From contig JACSVZ010000039.1 of the NCBI GenBank assembly GCA_014706295.1, forward strand, positions 3,224,001 through 3,288,000: a stretch of DNA of 64,000 bases, given 5' to 3'. Shown here piece by piece: positions 50,720-61,785 of this stretch. The notes under the pieces were generated by a model that saw nothing but the letters and a program-made list of their open reading frames with translations, searched no databases and had not been told where the DNA came from. The stretch's first letter is position 1. The number at the start of each line of letters is the position of its first letter. The DNA comes from Lycocorax pyrrhopterus obiensis (Eukaryota; Chordata; Aves; Passeriformes; Paradisaeidae). The position numbers were made by a program, and so were the translations under genes.

Positions 50720-50800
50720 CTTTTCAGCTGTTAACTGTTTTGATGGTTTTTCTGATTCTCTCTCTCTCTTTTTCTCTTCTTTCTTTTTTTCTTTTTCCTT
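50720..50800 (-). CDS. SMAP1: SMAP1 coding exon, Lys/Glu-rich cassette
   Basis: This 81-bp exon encodes 27 residues: KEKEKKKEEKKRERESEK then PSKQLTAEK, a highly charged, probably helical linker. The sequence is almost pure purine on the coding strand, with a GA-repeat core. Both borders are phase 0 (acceptor cttttttgcag, donor GAAAAG|gtaaga), so skipping it would keep the frame. Human SMAP1 has an isoform shorter by 27 residues; whether it is this exon or its neighbour that is skipped I cannot say. Confidence 0.95.
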
Positions 50801-51843
50801 CTGCAAAAAGAAAAAGCCTTTTGCTAGTTCCCAATTTGCAAACATATTGAATGTCTACAGTCACATAGAATATAAACAGAGATCTTCAGCTACTCCCTTT
50901 TAAATCAGTTTATGCTTCTATCTGCTCTGCTTCCAGAAGTGACTCATTTTGCTCAAATACTAATTCTAAAAATACTGTGACTTTTAGATTCAATTCAAGA
51001 AATTCACGTTTTCACCTGCTCATCTGCTTAATAAGCAGAAGGAAAATGAACCAGTATTGCTTCTCTTAAGCTAAGCAGAGCCAAAGAGAAAAAAACATCT
51101 TCAAGTATCTCTGTTAACTCTGATAGCCTCTGTCATTGAGGGTGGATGTCAGCTGCTTTGACCAAAGAACTAGACTAAGGTAAATTGCATGCAGCTTTCT
51201 GCAGAAAGGTACTAATTTTTAAAAGCTAATCTAGTAGTCTTAAAAAATACTCCTGAATGTAAAAAAGTTGCTTTTGGCCATATGACAGGCCAGCTGAGCA
51301 ATGAGACATTATGTTGTTCCGGAAAGTGAAAATAAAAAGATCCCTTTCTTTGAATGCATCATAATGACATTACAGAAATTTCTTCACTTTAGTTTTTAAT
51401 GAATGAATATGCCAAAATTACTGATCTGTCTGACTGAAGCAAAGCATAAAATATTCCTTAAGGAATAATGTAAAGAAGATACAGACTTTCTAGGCTAGCA
51501 ATTGCTTTTACAAAGGGTTAGTCTGCCTGCATTTACCTTGTACAACTACAGTGTAGTACTAGTGAGTGTATTTAAACACTAAATGGATGAAATAAGGGTT
51601 TACCATCTGTAATAAAGACAATGAAACAGTAGCCCCTAAATGTTCTTTCAGACATTAGACTTGTATCCCTTTGTTCAAAGCTTCAAAACAGCCTTGTTTC
51701 AGAAAACACTACTGTTTACAAGTTTCCCAATATTAGAAGAAAGGTTGAGAGGTTAGATAACTGTCCATGAAGCTCCAGTATTAAAAATAAAACAGTTTCT
51801 AGGTTACAGTTTGTGTCAGTAGGGAATGTTTGTGGGTTTTTCC

Positions 51844-51858
51844 TTTTTTTTTTTTTTT
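51844..51858. repeat. Poly(T)15 run
   Basis: Fifteen T on the plus strand. No retroposon body was recognised next to it, so it is listed as a simple homopolymer. Confidence 0.85.
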
Positions 51859-52689
51859 ATAACATCCAGTATATATAATATTAACATTTTTATAACATGG
51901 TATTTACTTAATATAGTTCTAACACTCAGGTGAAGGGGGTTTTTTTGCTGGTGGGTATATTTTGTTTGTTTGGGGTTTTTCTGGAGGTGACTGGGCACAG
52001 GGGGATCCAAGTAACACATTCTTCAAAACTTCCAAAAATCCATTTTCAAACCTTTCACCATATTTACCAGATGTATTTGGGCTACTCAAGTCCCAACTAA
52101 ACCATGTGAATTATTTCATCAGGCATTAACCTGAACACTCAGTTCCTGGAAAATCAAACTATCACACCAAGCACCTGCTTACAAGCAACAGAAAGCAATG
52201 ATCACAGTCATGAAACCCCAATAGCAGAATTTGGAACATCTGTTTTGACAAAAAGAAACAGAGACCAACTTAGATTTTACTGAACATTAGGAACACAGAA
52301 GTGAATACAGTACAAACTAGAGGCCCTGCCAATACTGTATCTCATCTGTGGTAGTGCAAGATGTTCAAGAAATGTCTGTATGACTGGGACAAGTATAGAA
52401 CAGTATTTTATTTTGAGGTCACATAATAACCTGAGACTTGCAGCCTTACTGAACTAGGATCACAAATGCATAGCCATGCCTTTCAATGAAGCTTAGCCTT
52501 TCTTCCACTACTGTTTCACTGACCCTAGTACCAACCTGCATTCTAATATACACACAAATTATACTGTCAGAGCAACAACTTTTCTAAAAGTCTTTCATTC
52601 TCTGTTCCCACATCCCACTCTAACCTTCTCAAATTGAATAATTTAAATAAACATAATCTCTTCTCCCATGGAAACTTAGGCAGCTGTGT

Positions 52690-53262
52690 CAAAAGAAGTG
52701 TGACCAGCAGGTCAAGGGAAATGATTCTCCTCTTCTACTCAGCTCTCGCAGACCCTTCCTCTGTGGTTGAGGCCCCCAACATCAGAAGGACATGGACCGG
52801 CTTCAGCCAGAGAAGGGCCACAAAAATGACTGGGGGCTGGAGCACCTCTCTCTGAAGACAGGATGAGAGACTTGTGGTTGTCTGAGTCTGGAGAAGAACA
52901 AAGACTCCGGGGTCACTTTATACAAGTCTGCCAGTACCTAAAGGGGGCTTCACGAACAACGGGTAAGGACTCTATCGGGACAGTGACAGGAGAAGGAGGA
53001 ATGGCTTTACACTGAAAGAGGGCAGGCTTAGATTAGATATTAGGAAGAAATTCTTTACTGTGAGGATGGTGAGGCACTGGAACAGGCTGCCCAGGGAGGC
53101 TGTGGATTCCCCATCCCTGGAAGTGTTCAAGGCCAAGTTGGATGAGGCTTTGAGCAACCTGGTCTAGTGAAAGGTGTCCTTGTCCATAGTAGGGGGTTGG
53201 AACTACATGATCTCTAAGGTCCCTTCCAACTCAAACCATTCTATGACTCTACAATTCTATGA
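52690..53262 (+). mobile_element. CR1 LINE fragment, 3' end intact
   Basis: CR1 ORF2 C-terminus and 3' UTR. Recognisable stretches are RRTWTGFSQRRATKMTGG (a mutated form of the ERVQRRATKMI box), agattagatattaggaagaa, caggctgcccagggaggctg, and a 3' end reading cccttccaactcaaaccatt then ctatgactctacaattctat. Several deletions mark it as decayed. It is antisense to SMAP1. Confidence 0.92.
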
Positions 53263-54949
53263 TTTGATTCCTCTGGTCCTGGGAAAGATTGTTGGAAGTG
53301 TCATGTAAGTACCCCCACTTTTCAATCACAGTACCTTAAATTTGCTTGAATATGTCGAAGTGAAAGCAGAGGTAAAGTTTTTGCGTTTTTTCACTATGTC
53401 CTGATTTCCATTTTGACTTCAACATTTTTTAAACAATATGTTTTGTTAAAGAAACCTCACTTCTGGAGTAAAAAGTATCTGGAAACATTTCTTTTTCAAG
53501 ACTTCAAGAACAAGGAGGGTTTGCAGCAAGTTTCATATGGCAAACACTCCGTAAAGGTGACCAAATATAAATGCTTCTTGTTGCCCTTAACAAATCTCTG
53601 AAAGCTTAATAGTGAATATATGAAGACTTAAACTGTTCTCCAGTGTTTCTGCCTCCACACCTCATAGAGTCTACAGAAACAGTCTTGATTCCCAGCAACT
53701 TTATTTTCATTCATTTAATTTTCACTGTGGACTTGAAAACCCTCAAGTCCTTCATCCTCATTTCAATATTCAAGCTTTCTGCCTCAGCTCCATTAGATAA
53801 AAATGAATTCAGACTAAATAAAAACATTTCTCAAATGTTGCATTTATGCCAGAACTTCAGCTCAAGTGTTTCATTACTTGCAAAAGCAGTCAAAAAGCAC
53901 TATGAAGATAATAAAATTTGATTGACTTTATATTAGTCTTACATTCTAAGCAAAGATTATTAATTTTTTCCCAAGTTTCATTTCTTACAACATGGCATAC
54001 TAGTTACAAAGAAAAACTTTCAAATGTGAATGCACCAATAGAGGTGGATAAGAAAGTAAAGGCAAGTTTCATTCTTAGTGGCTGCTGCTACTCCTGGTAC
54101 AACTTAAAACATTTCAAATTCAACAAGGCTTGTGGTCTTAGTCTATGACACTGTCATTTAAATTTTAATTAATGTTTAAATATAGCTGAACTAAAATAAT
54201 TTATAACTTCTGTCCAATTTTTCTGTATTTAGAAGGAAAAAGCTTGATTTATGTTCAGATCATAAATTATTTCATATACTGTATAGTCTCAATTTAGAGT
54301 GAAGTATCCAAAAGAGCCTAACACTGGGCATTCACATTCTAAAATATGCATTATTGTTGCAGATGGTGACATTTACCGAAAGTTGATTTAAATGATGCCT
54401 CATCTACTACTTCCTTGTGTGTTACGTTTTTCAAAGACCCGTCTAAACAGTAAATGTAATGTTAGCACACACGCATATCCCAGCTAGAAGAAATATTAAA
54501 ACCAGTATGAGTCAAATTAATTCAATATTTATCTCCAAGGAGAATGAACTAAATGGCTGGAACAATACTGATAATTTAGAATCTGGAACAAGCAAGTAAT
54601 ACAAAAAAAGATATCAAAAATCATTCCTGATGAGACAGAACAATATCACTCATGCCCATTAGCTGGGGATTAATTGGGTTTTCCACAGTTTTGTGACACC
54701 AAACCTGAGGAGAACCAGAATTTTGACATATAAACATCAAGAGGTAACAGCCACACGTACTTTGCCCTGCTGTATTGGCTTTTTTCATTTAGCTAGTCCA
54801 AGAAAAAAGGAGGTCTCTCCTTTTTCAAGTATGTGAAGTATTAACAGCAATTCAAATTCTCAAGTTACCTCAGTGAAATTACTCTATAGAGATGGAAACA
54901 TTTGTGCAAAGCAGTAACCTGATAAGAGTTACACCCAAAACCAATATAC

Positions 54950-55024
54950 CTCTGCTTTGCTCTTCTCAGCAGCAGCTTGCAGAGAAGGAGAAGATGCCAA
55001 AGGCTGAGCAGCATCAGATGATAT
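54950..55024 (-). CDS. SMAP1: SMAP1 coding exon following the ArfGAP domain
   Basis: This 75-bp exon encodes ISSDAAQPLASSPSLQAA then AEKSKAE, the linker that follows the ArfGAP zinc-finger domain (about residues 135-160 in human SMAP1). SSPSLQAA is conserved. The exon is phase 0 at both ends, with an excellent acceptor (tctgttttgtacag) and donor GCAGAG|gtatat. It appears two codons shorter than its human counterpart, by recall. It is the most 5' SMAP1 exon seen in this window. Confidence 0.93.
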
Positions 55025-57299
55025 CTGTACAAAACAGAGGAAAGAAACGAGAAAGAAAATAAGCAAGAACAGCTGGGAAGAGAGGCAGCAGAGGCCGCTA
55101 AGAGACGTGATTTTCATTCCTTTCTTTTTCAATAAACTTGGTGGTAGTGGTTACACAACATAGAGGAAACATAAAGAGGAGACAAAGTTTGGGGGTTTTT
55201 TTCTGAGTACAATATTTAAAGGAAACATTTCAGGTAGGAAAGTGTGACTTATAATGAAATTCACTAGAACAGAATATAAGAAAATGAACCTGGATAAGAT
55301 CATATCAAAGGCCTAAGAAAAATAATTAGGTTTCATCCATTGTTCAATTTTTATCCAGTGTAACTACTGAAATATTAACGTCCTGAAGCATGAAGGCAGA
55401 CTGTCCCAGAGGAGGGGGAGAGAAGAGAGTGCCTTTGTTCTTGTTCAGCGTAACAGAATATTTTTATTAATAGGAATGCAAAATAACTCTGAAAGTTATA
55501 CACTAATTAAAGTTCTAATTAACTCTTCTCTAAGAGCACTCCAAGTACATAAAGAGCTTAGGGTTAATATAAAGCCACATCTTTGCAGCAGGCTGAAGGA
55601 TCTCCCAGAGAAGTGACACTTCTTTTCTAGAAATTGATATGTAAAATTGCTATTAACACCACTAGACTTCCAGAATTATCCAAAAGGTGTGCATTATATA
55701 TGCAACAGATACAGTTTGCTCAAAAAACCAGGATTTCTCTAAAGGCATTTTCATACATCTTCCTATCCAATTTTTTATGCATAGCTGATCACTTTAATGG
55801 AAACATTACCTTCCTATTCTCCTTATTATAAAAATGCAACTGAAATACACTTTCCAAATATGTAGAAGATCTTCAGAGCTATAAAGCTGACACTTCTACA
55901 CTGTTTTGTATCACTTCTATTATCTAAAAGGAAAATTTAGAAATAAATGAAGCCATAACAGAGTAGGTCATTATGTTGGACCAAAATAAGCTATTTAAAT
56001 GACATGTTTTTATTTAGTTTAAAAAAAGTAACTGGCACTAAATGGAAACTGAAAGCTGATAAAAAACCCAATCATATCTTGTGTCTAAATACCCTGTATT
56101 TATTACAGAAAATCCTACCAGTCTCTTAACTTGTACAGCTGGAATATTCATAGAATTTATATATTTAGTATTTTTACAAAGTCAGAAACTACGCTTTTGC
56201 TGGAAGGTGGTGTAGAGCTGCAGGAAAGATTTAAAAACTAAATTTTACCTGCAGAAATATGAAACAGAATTCTCATTTCTAAATTTGCTGTTTTAAAATC
56301 CTTGGGTTATTATCAGAGTTACGGATACACCTGCTGCAATGATGCAGTTTCTCAAACAGTAGCATTCTGTTGCTATAGGAACATTAGGACCCTGTTTATT
56401 CTAACTGTACCACACTGTAACCAAATAATGTCAGAAAAATTATTAGGTAACTACACGATATATTGAACTATGAACTATAACATCATGCTCCTTACTACAT
56501 TTTCAATTAGATAAAAATGTGTAAAATTCTGATAATGAATCATTTTAGGTATACTTCCATTTGCTACAGATACAGTGGGATTTTTGGTTTGGGCTTGGAG
56601 TTTTCTTCATTCTTTTGTATACTTCAGATTTTGGGAGAATTTAAGCTTGATAGCTCTCACAGGTGAACAGCAGGTAACAGCTACTTGCCACACAGAACTA
56701 GGTAAGCAGAATTTCATTTAGGGGCTAGGGGGAAAATCAGCATTATAGGTGTTTGTCAATATCCATCCTGCCATAATAGTTCTCAATCTTCAAATCCTCT
56801 TCATAAATTAAAGGATTATCTAACCTAGAAGACGGCAATCCTATGAAGGCCTGAAAGCAATTATTATAGTTTTGCCAATCAAGTAATGGAATCACAGAAC
56901 CAATGAAGAGGTGTCATGCAAGCTATAAGCAGGAGACAGAGTGAAAAGCAGTTGCTGTCTAGCCTGGGATATGGAACAGGATGTACAAGTTGAGAAATGC
57001 CCAAGCATAATGTTTAAAGACAACCAGCAGCACTACCACCACTTCAGGCAAAAAAGAGCACTTGAAAGCAACACTTCACATATGCAAATATTCAACTAAG
57101 CAAGAGAACAAAAAACATATGACTGAAGCTAATCTTTAAGAGAAAACACATTACAATGTATAAAGAACAGATTAAGTTTATACAATGAAAGCAACAGTAC
57201 AAGGTTGAGCTGCTGAACAGCTTTATCACCACTGCATCGTGTTGAATTTGTTATCTACCAGGCTGCACCAGATATGGAAAGCTGAATGAAAAAATCAAA

Positions 57300-57895
57300 T
57301 CAAACTGAGTGGCTAGACAAAGCTAAACACGTAAATGTTGTCTAGCTAGAATTTTATAAAGACTTTGATGTCATTTTCCAGAGCATTCTCCTGGAGGAAC
57401 TTGCTGCTCATGGCTTAGACAGGTGCACTGTTCGATGGGTACACACTGGCTGGGTTGCCAGGCCCAGAGGGCACTGGTGAATGGAGTCACAACCAAAGAG
57501 TGGCCAGTCACTAGTGGGGTTCCCCAGGGCTCAGTATTGGGGCCAATCCTGTTTAATGTCTTTCTTTATCCAGGAACTGGATGAGGGGATGGAGTGCACC
57601 CTCATTCAGTTTACAGATGTAACCAAGCTGGGCAGGAGTGTTGATCTGCTGGAGGACAGGAAGGCTCCACAGAGGGATCTGGACAGGCTGGATCAATGGC
57701 CTGAGGCCAATGGTACAAGGTTCAACACGGTGAAGTTCCAGGTCTTGCGCTTTGGTCTCTTGGGAAAGAGTGACTGGAAAACTGCTCTGGGGGAAAAGGA
57801 TCTGGTGATGCTGGTTGACAACCACCTCAATTTCTCCATCAAAATCCAAAAAGCAATTTCCAACCCTATTCCAGAATCCAAGTGAAAAAGTACAT
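57300..57895 (+). mobile_element. CR1 LINE internal fragment (reverse transcriptase to ORF2 C-terminal region)
   Basis: Covers CR1 ORF2 around the active site and past it: [20 protein letters not shown], the block equivalent to [12 protein letters not shown] (degraded), [39 protein letters not shown], and a segment ending near [15 protein letters not shown]. The YADD/FADD catalytic box is mutated to FTDV, so it cannot encode an active enzyme. It stops without a CR1 3' end. The open frame at 57481-57885 is this remnant. Confidence 0.9.
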
Positions 57896-59495
57896 GCTGA
57901 TCTACTCTGATAACGCGTATGCACTATGCTCTGGAAAGCTGTCAACTAAAGACGTCTTTGATAATTGGCACCTTAAAGTACCAAACAAAACCTCTGTAAA
58001 CAATCATACATACTGCTAGAAAACGAATGAAGCTGTGTGATTGTATGCATTACGAATGTATTGCAGAATGATAACTAACATATGAATACATCATTTTAAT
58101 TTTTAACTTAGGAGTAGTCACACCTTTGATTAAGAAATTAATTCAGAATTGCCTAAAACAAAGAATGGCGGCAAGGACCTGTTTCTTAAGTTTTCACATT
58201 TCTCATTTTTCCACAAAATTTTGATTGCGTTTCAGACCAGAAGACTTGCTGCCATTTAATTTTTAGCAATTCTTGAATCTCTTTCCGTTGTTTGTATCTT
58301 GTGACTCCTTTTTAGAAAGACGATACAGCAAAAATAATCATTTTGCATAACAAAATTCAATACTGTATTTAAAGCATCTGGTACCTTTAGTGCTGAGCAA
58401 GAAATTACATACACATGCAATAGTACTGTAAGACTTCCGTTTCACCTGTGCTCTGTGAGAAACCCTTTGGTGCACAAAAAAATGTAAAATCAGAAAAGAA
58501 AGCATCCGCAGATTTACAGTATTAGTCCAGTTCCCTGTCCCTTTTACATGTAAATGTGTTACCTGTCCCCATTTTCCTTCCTAAACCACTTCCGTATCAT
58601 CTATTAAGTTATTACTTAGTAGTGGCACTACCCCAATACATGCTAAGTTAACAGTTTGTGTAAAAGCAACAATACAAACAATAGTTGGCCCAATGTCTTG
58701 ATGTAGTCCGTTGACCACACTACTATTCCAAGTAAAAAAAGTAAGCTTTAAACAAGAACTAAATGAAGTTATCAAAAAACATAACATACAAAATCTCAGA
58801 ATGATTTTACTTTAGTTTAGTTTGCACTAACATGTTTCTGATGGTACATAACAGCCAACAAACACTATCAGTGTAGGTACTAAATAAAGTTTTCACCTGC
58901 TTTTATCTGTAGTTTTTCCAAAATCCTGTGTTGATGCACGTCATTATTTAGCCTTTTATTAAAAAGGATTCAAGTTGAAGCTTTATAAACCTACACTAAG
59001 CTTCCATTTAAATATGAAATGCAGGGTGCCTCACGCAGAAGATTTAAGACATTAAAAAAAGAGCGCATTATCAAGCCACTCAGGAAGTTCTCAGCTGAAC
59101 CAAAGTGCCCTCGAGTGGCCAGTTTATACACATACAATATGCAGGAAAATAACCTAAACGAAGAGGACTATTCTGCTTTCATTTGATAGGTTTTAAGTTC
59201 AGCTGCTACATACATTTTTCTTATTTCAGCAGACTTTTGACTTTATTACTATATATCTCCAACGAATGTTGACAACACTAAAATCAGTAATTTATCCTAA
59301 AGCAGTAGCAAATATAGGCAGCTAGTAGATGGATATAAACATACAATCAATCGCTTGACATTTTTAAAAAAGGCCTATTCTTGAAATACTGAAAAGAGTA
59401 TAAGAATACTAATGTACTATTAATAACACTTACCTATGAATATTTGGAAGTTCTTTAGGCTAACTCACAAGGCATTTTTTCAATTACTAAAATGT

Positions 59496-59500
59496 CTCCC
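59496..59500. repeat. Target-site duplication CTCCC, left copy
   Basis: CTCCC directly before the LTR is repeated at 60090-60094. Confidence 0.75.
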
Positions 59501-60089
59501 AGTGCTGGTGCTTTTGGTTGGGGTAGAGTTAATTTCCTTCACAGTGGCTAGTACAGGGCTGTGTTCTGGAGTTGCTGAACGCAGGGTTGATTAATTATAG
59601 AGATGTTTTTATTATTGCTGAGCAGGGCTTACACAGACCCAAGGCCTTTTCTGCCTTTTGTATGGCCATGCTGGCAAGGAAGTTGGGGCTGCATGCGAGG
59701 CTGGGAGAAGACACAGCCCAGACAGGTGACCCCAACTGAACAAAGAGATATTCCAGACCATGTGACATCATGCTCAATATATAAAGCGGGGGAAGAAGGA
59801 GGAAGGGCAACATTTGGAGTGATGCCATTTGTCTTCCCAAATCATCATTACACATGACAGGGCCTTGGAGATGGCTGAACACCTTCCCGCCCTTGGGAAG
59901 CAGTGAATTAATTCCTTGTTTTTCTTTGCTTGTGTGCATGGCTTTTGTTTTCCTTATTAAACTGTCTTTATCTCAACCCACAATTTTTCTGGCTTTTACT
60001 CTGTTCAATCGTCTTCCCAATCCTGCTGGTGGCAGAGCGAGCAAGCAGCTGTGTAGCACTTGGCTGCTGACTGGGGTGAAACCACAACG
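59501..60089 (+). mobile_element. Solo LTR, same avian ERVL-type family as 21311-21896
   Basis: A 589-bp LTR aligning from end to end with the copy at 21311: GGTAGAGTTAATTTCC near the start, GAGATATTCCAGACCATGTG, a better preserved TATATAAA at 59778-59785, ATTAAA at 59956-59961, CTTTATCTCAACCCAC and a GGCAGAGCGAGCAAGCAGC tract near the end. The terminal dinucleotides are altered (AG...CG instead of TG...CA). The flanking 5-bp duplication CTCCC is what fixes the limits. Frames at 59595-59939 and 59603-60174 are chance frames in the LTR. Confidence 0.88.
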
Positions 60090-60094
60090 CTCCC
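60090..60094. repeat. Target-site duplication CTCCC, right copy
   Basis: Exact copy of 59496-59500 directly after the LTR. Confidence 0.75.
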
Positions 60095-60819
60095 CTACTC
60101 AATGCTATACCACTGGACACCATAAGAAAGGTTCAGAGTCCCATGTTTCACAAACCAGAGCAGTAGGTGGCTAGGAAAGAAGGCAGTAGTGCTCTTCTAC
60201 CACTATTGTGAACACACTCAGCACTCCTCCATCTCTTCAGAGTTACCATCCAAATTACGGAAATAGGTGAAGCTTATGCACAAGCCAGATGTAGTTCTAA
60301 ACATGTGCAGAGCTATAGACATTCATAACATTTACATTAAACAGAGATGCAATTATACACTGTTCTGAGAAATACAGATATATTCCATAGACTTGAGAAC
60401 AAAATCCTTTTTTTCAACTCTAACCACCTATTGTTGCCCACTTTTTTTAGATTATTTATTTTCTGCTTTTAATAACCACCTATGTGAGATATTACAGAGA
60501 GCCACCATGGCTTAGCTAAATGTTGACACTGGATAAATGAAACAGATGCTTTTACTCTTTCTGAATCGCCCTCCATTTCTCCTGTCCAGCCTAACTAATA
60601 TTTTCTGCATTTGCTGCAGGGAAAATTGTCTTTAGTGAGAATTTCCCAGCACTTCAGAATATTACCTTCTTTTCCCCTAAGTGGCTTGCTCTGCTGCAGG
60701 CAAGATCATTTACATTTTCATGATCCATGTTAAACTAGATAGCAAGGTAGTCACTAGAGATTTCATCTTTGGCAAAGTTCTGTTTACTTGGACATAGCAA
60801 CTTGTAGCTATGTGGTCCA

Positions 60820-61785
60820 GCTGTGTGAAGTACTCCTCAAAGTACTTATGGAAGTGGGGAAAACAAGATCCTGCATGTGGGAGCTACTGGGAATGCAGCT
60901 GGCTTACTGAAAATCCAGTCCAGCTTCTCCAACTCCTTCATTATTCCATGACTTGGCAAAGTGGTGCTGAAGGGCAGTCACTAGTGGTACACCTGGGCAC
61001 TGATACTGGGGCAAACACTATTTAACTTCTTCAGTAATGATCCATGCAGTGGGACAGAGTACAGGTTTGCAAAGGGTACAAACCAAGGAGGAGTGGTTCA
61101 TGCACTGTATAGGTGTACTGCCATTCAGAGCACCACTGACAGGGTGGGCCATCAGGAACCACCTGACGTTCAAAGGAAAGGGCCAAGTTTTGCACCAGTA
61201 CGGGCTCAGTATCAAGTGGATGGAAAGCAGATTTGTAGAAAAAAGACCTGGAGGTTCTGGTGGACAAGCTGGACACGAGCTTGCATCATGGCCAGTTCTG
61301 GTGTCACAAGTAAAAGAAAGACAAGGGCACGCTGAAACCAGTCCAGCAAAGACACACTGAGATGATTAAAGGACTGGAACACCTTTCAGACACGGAAAGG
61401 CTTAGTGAGTTCAGATTGTTTAGCCTGGAGGAAAGAAAACCAAGGGGTGGGGAATGAGCAGGAACAAAGACTAAGGCAGAGAGACTGTTGCCTGTGACAT
61501 CCAGAAACAGGACCAAGAGGTACTGAACATGAACTGAAACACAGGAAACTCCACTGAAACATGAGAATAAATTTATTTCTTTTTTTTAATGTGGAGGTAA
61601 TTGAATACTGGAACAGGTTGCCCAGAGAGGTCATGGAGTCTCCAGCCTTGGAGATACGCAAAACTCAATTGTACATGAGACCCAACAACCTGTTCTAGAT
61701 GACCCTACTTGGAGCAGGGAGAACTGGATGATGTCCAAGGGTTGCTTCCAACCCTAGCTACTCTGCAAATCTATAATTCAACTCA
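60820..61785 (+). mobile_element. CR1 LINE fragment, 3' end retained, strongly decayed
   Basis: About 960 bp of CR1 ORF2 C-terminal region and 3' UTR: a degraded HLGTDTGANTI block (from a LGPILFN-like region), a GSGGQAGHELAS stretch, ctggaacacctttcagacac, tttagcctggaggaaagaaa, caggttgcccagagaggtca, and a tail cttccaaccctagctactct. Many frameshifts and internal deletions indicate an old copy. The 5' limit is approximate. Open frames between 60810 and 61661 belong to it. Confidence 0.85.

Larger units (their letters stand above)
50801..54949 (-). other. SMAP1: SMAP1 intron, 4.1 kb
   Basis: Flanked by donor GCAGAG|gtatat and acceptor tttttgcag. It contains a poly-T run (51844-51858) and a CR1 fragment (52690-53262). 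Nothing else was recognised. Confidence 0.9.

Noticed and set aside
57481..57885. A 134-codon open frame as a host gene
   Set aside because: It is the decayed CR1 reverse-transcriptase region with a mutated catalytic box.
59595..60174. Open frames on both strands as small genes
   Set aside because: They fall inside a solo LTR, which is non-coding, or run just past its end.
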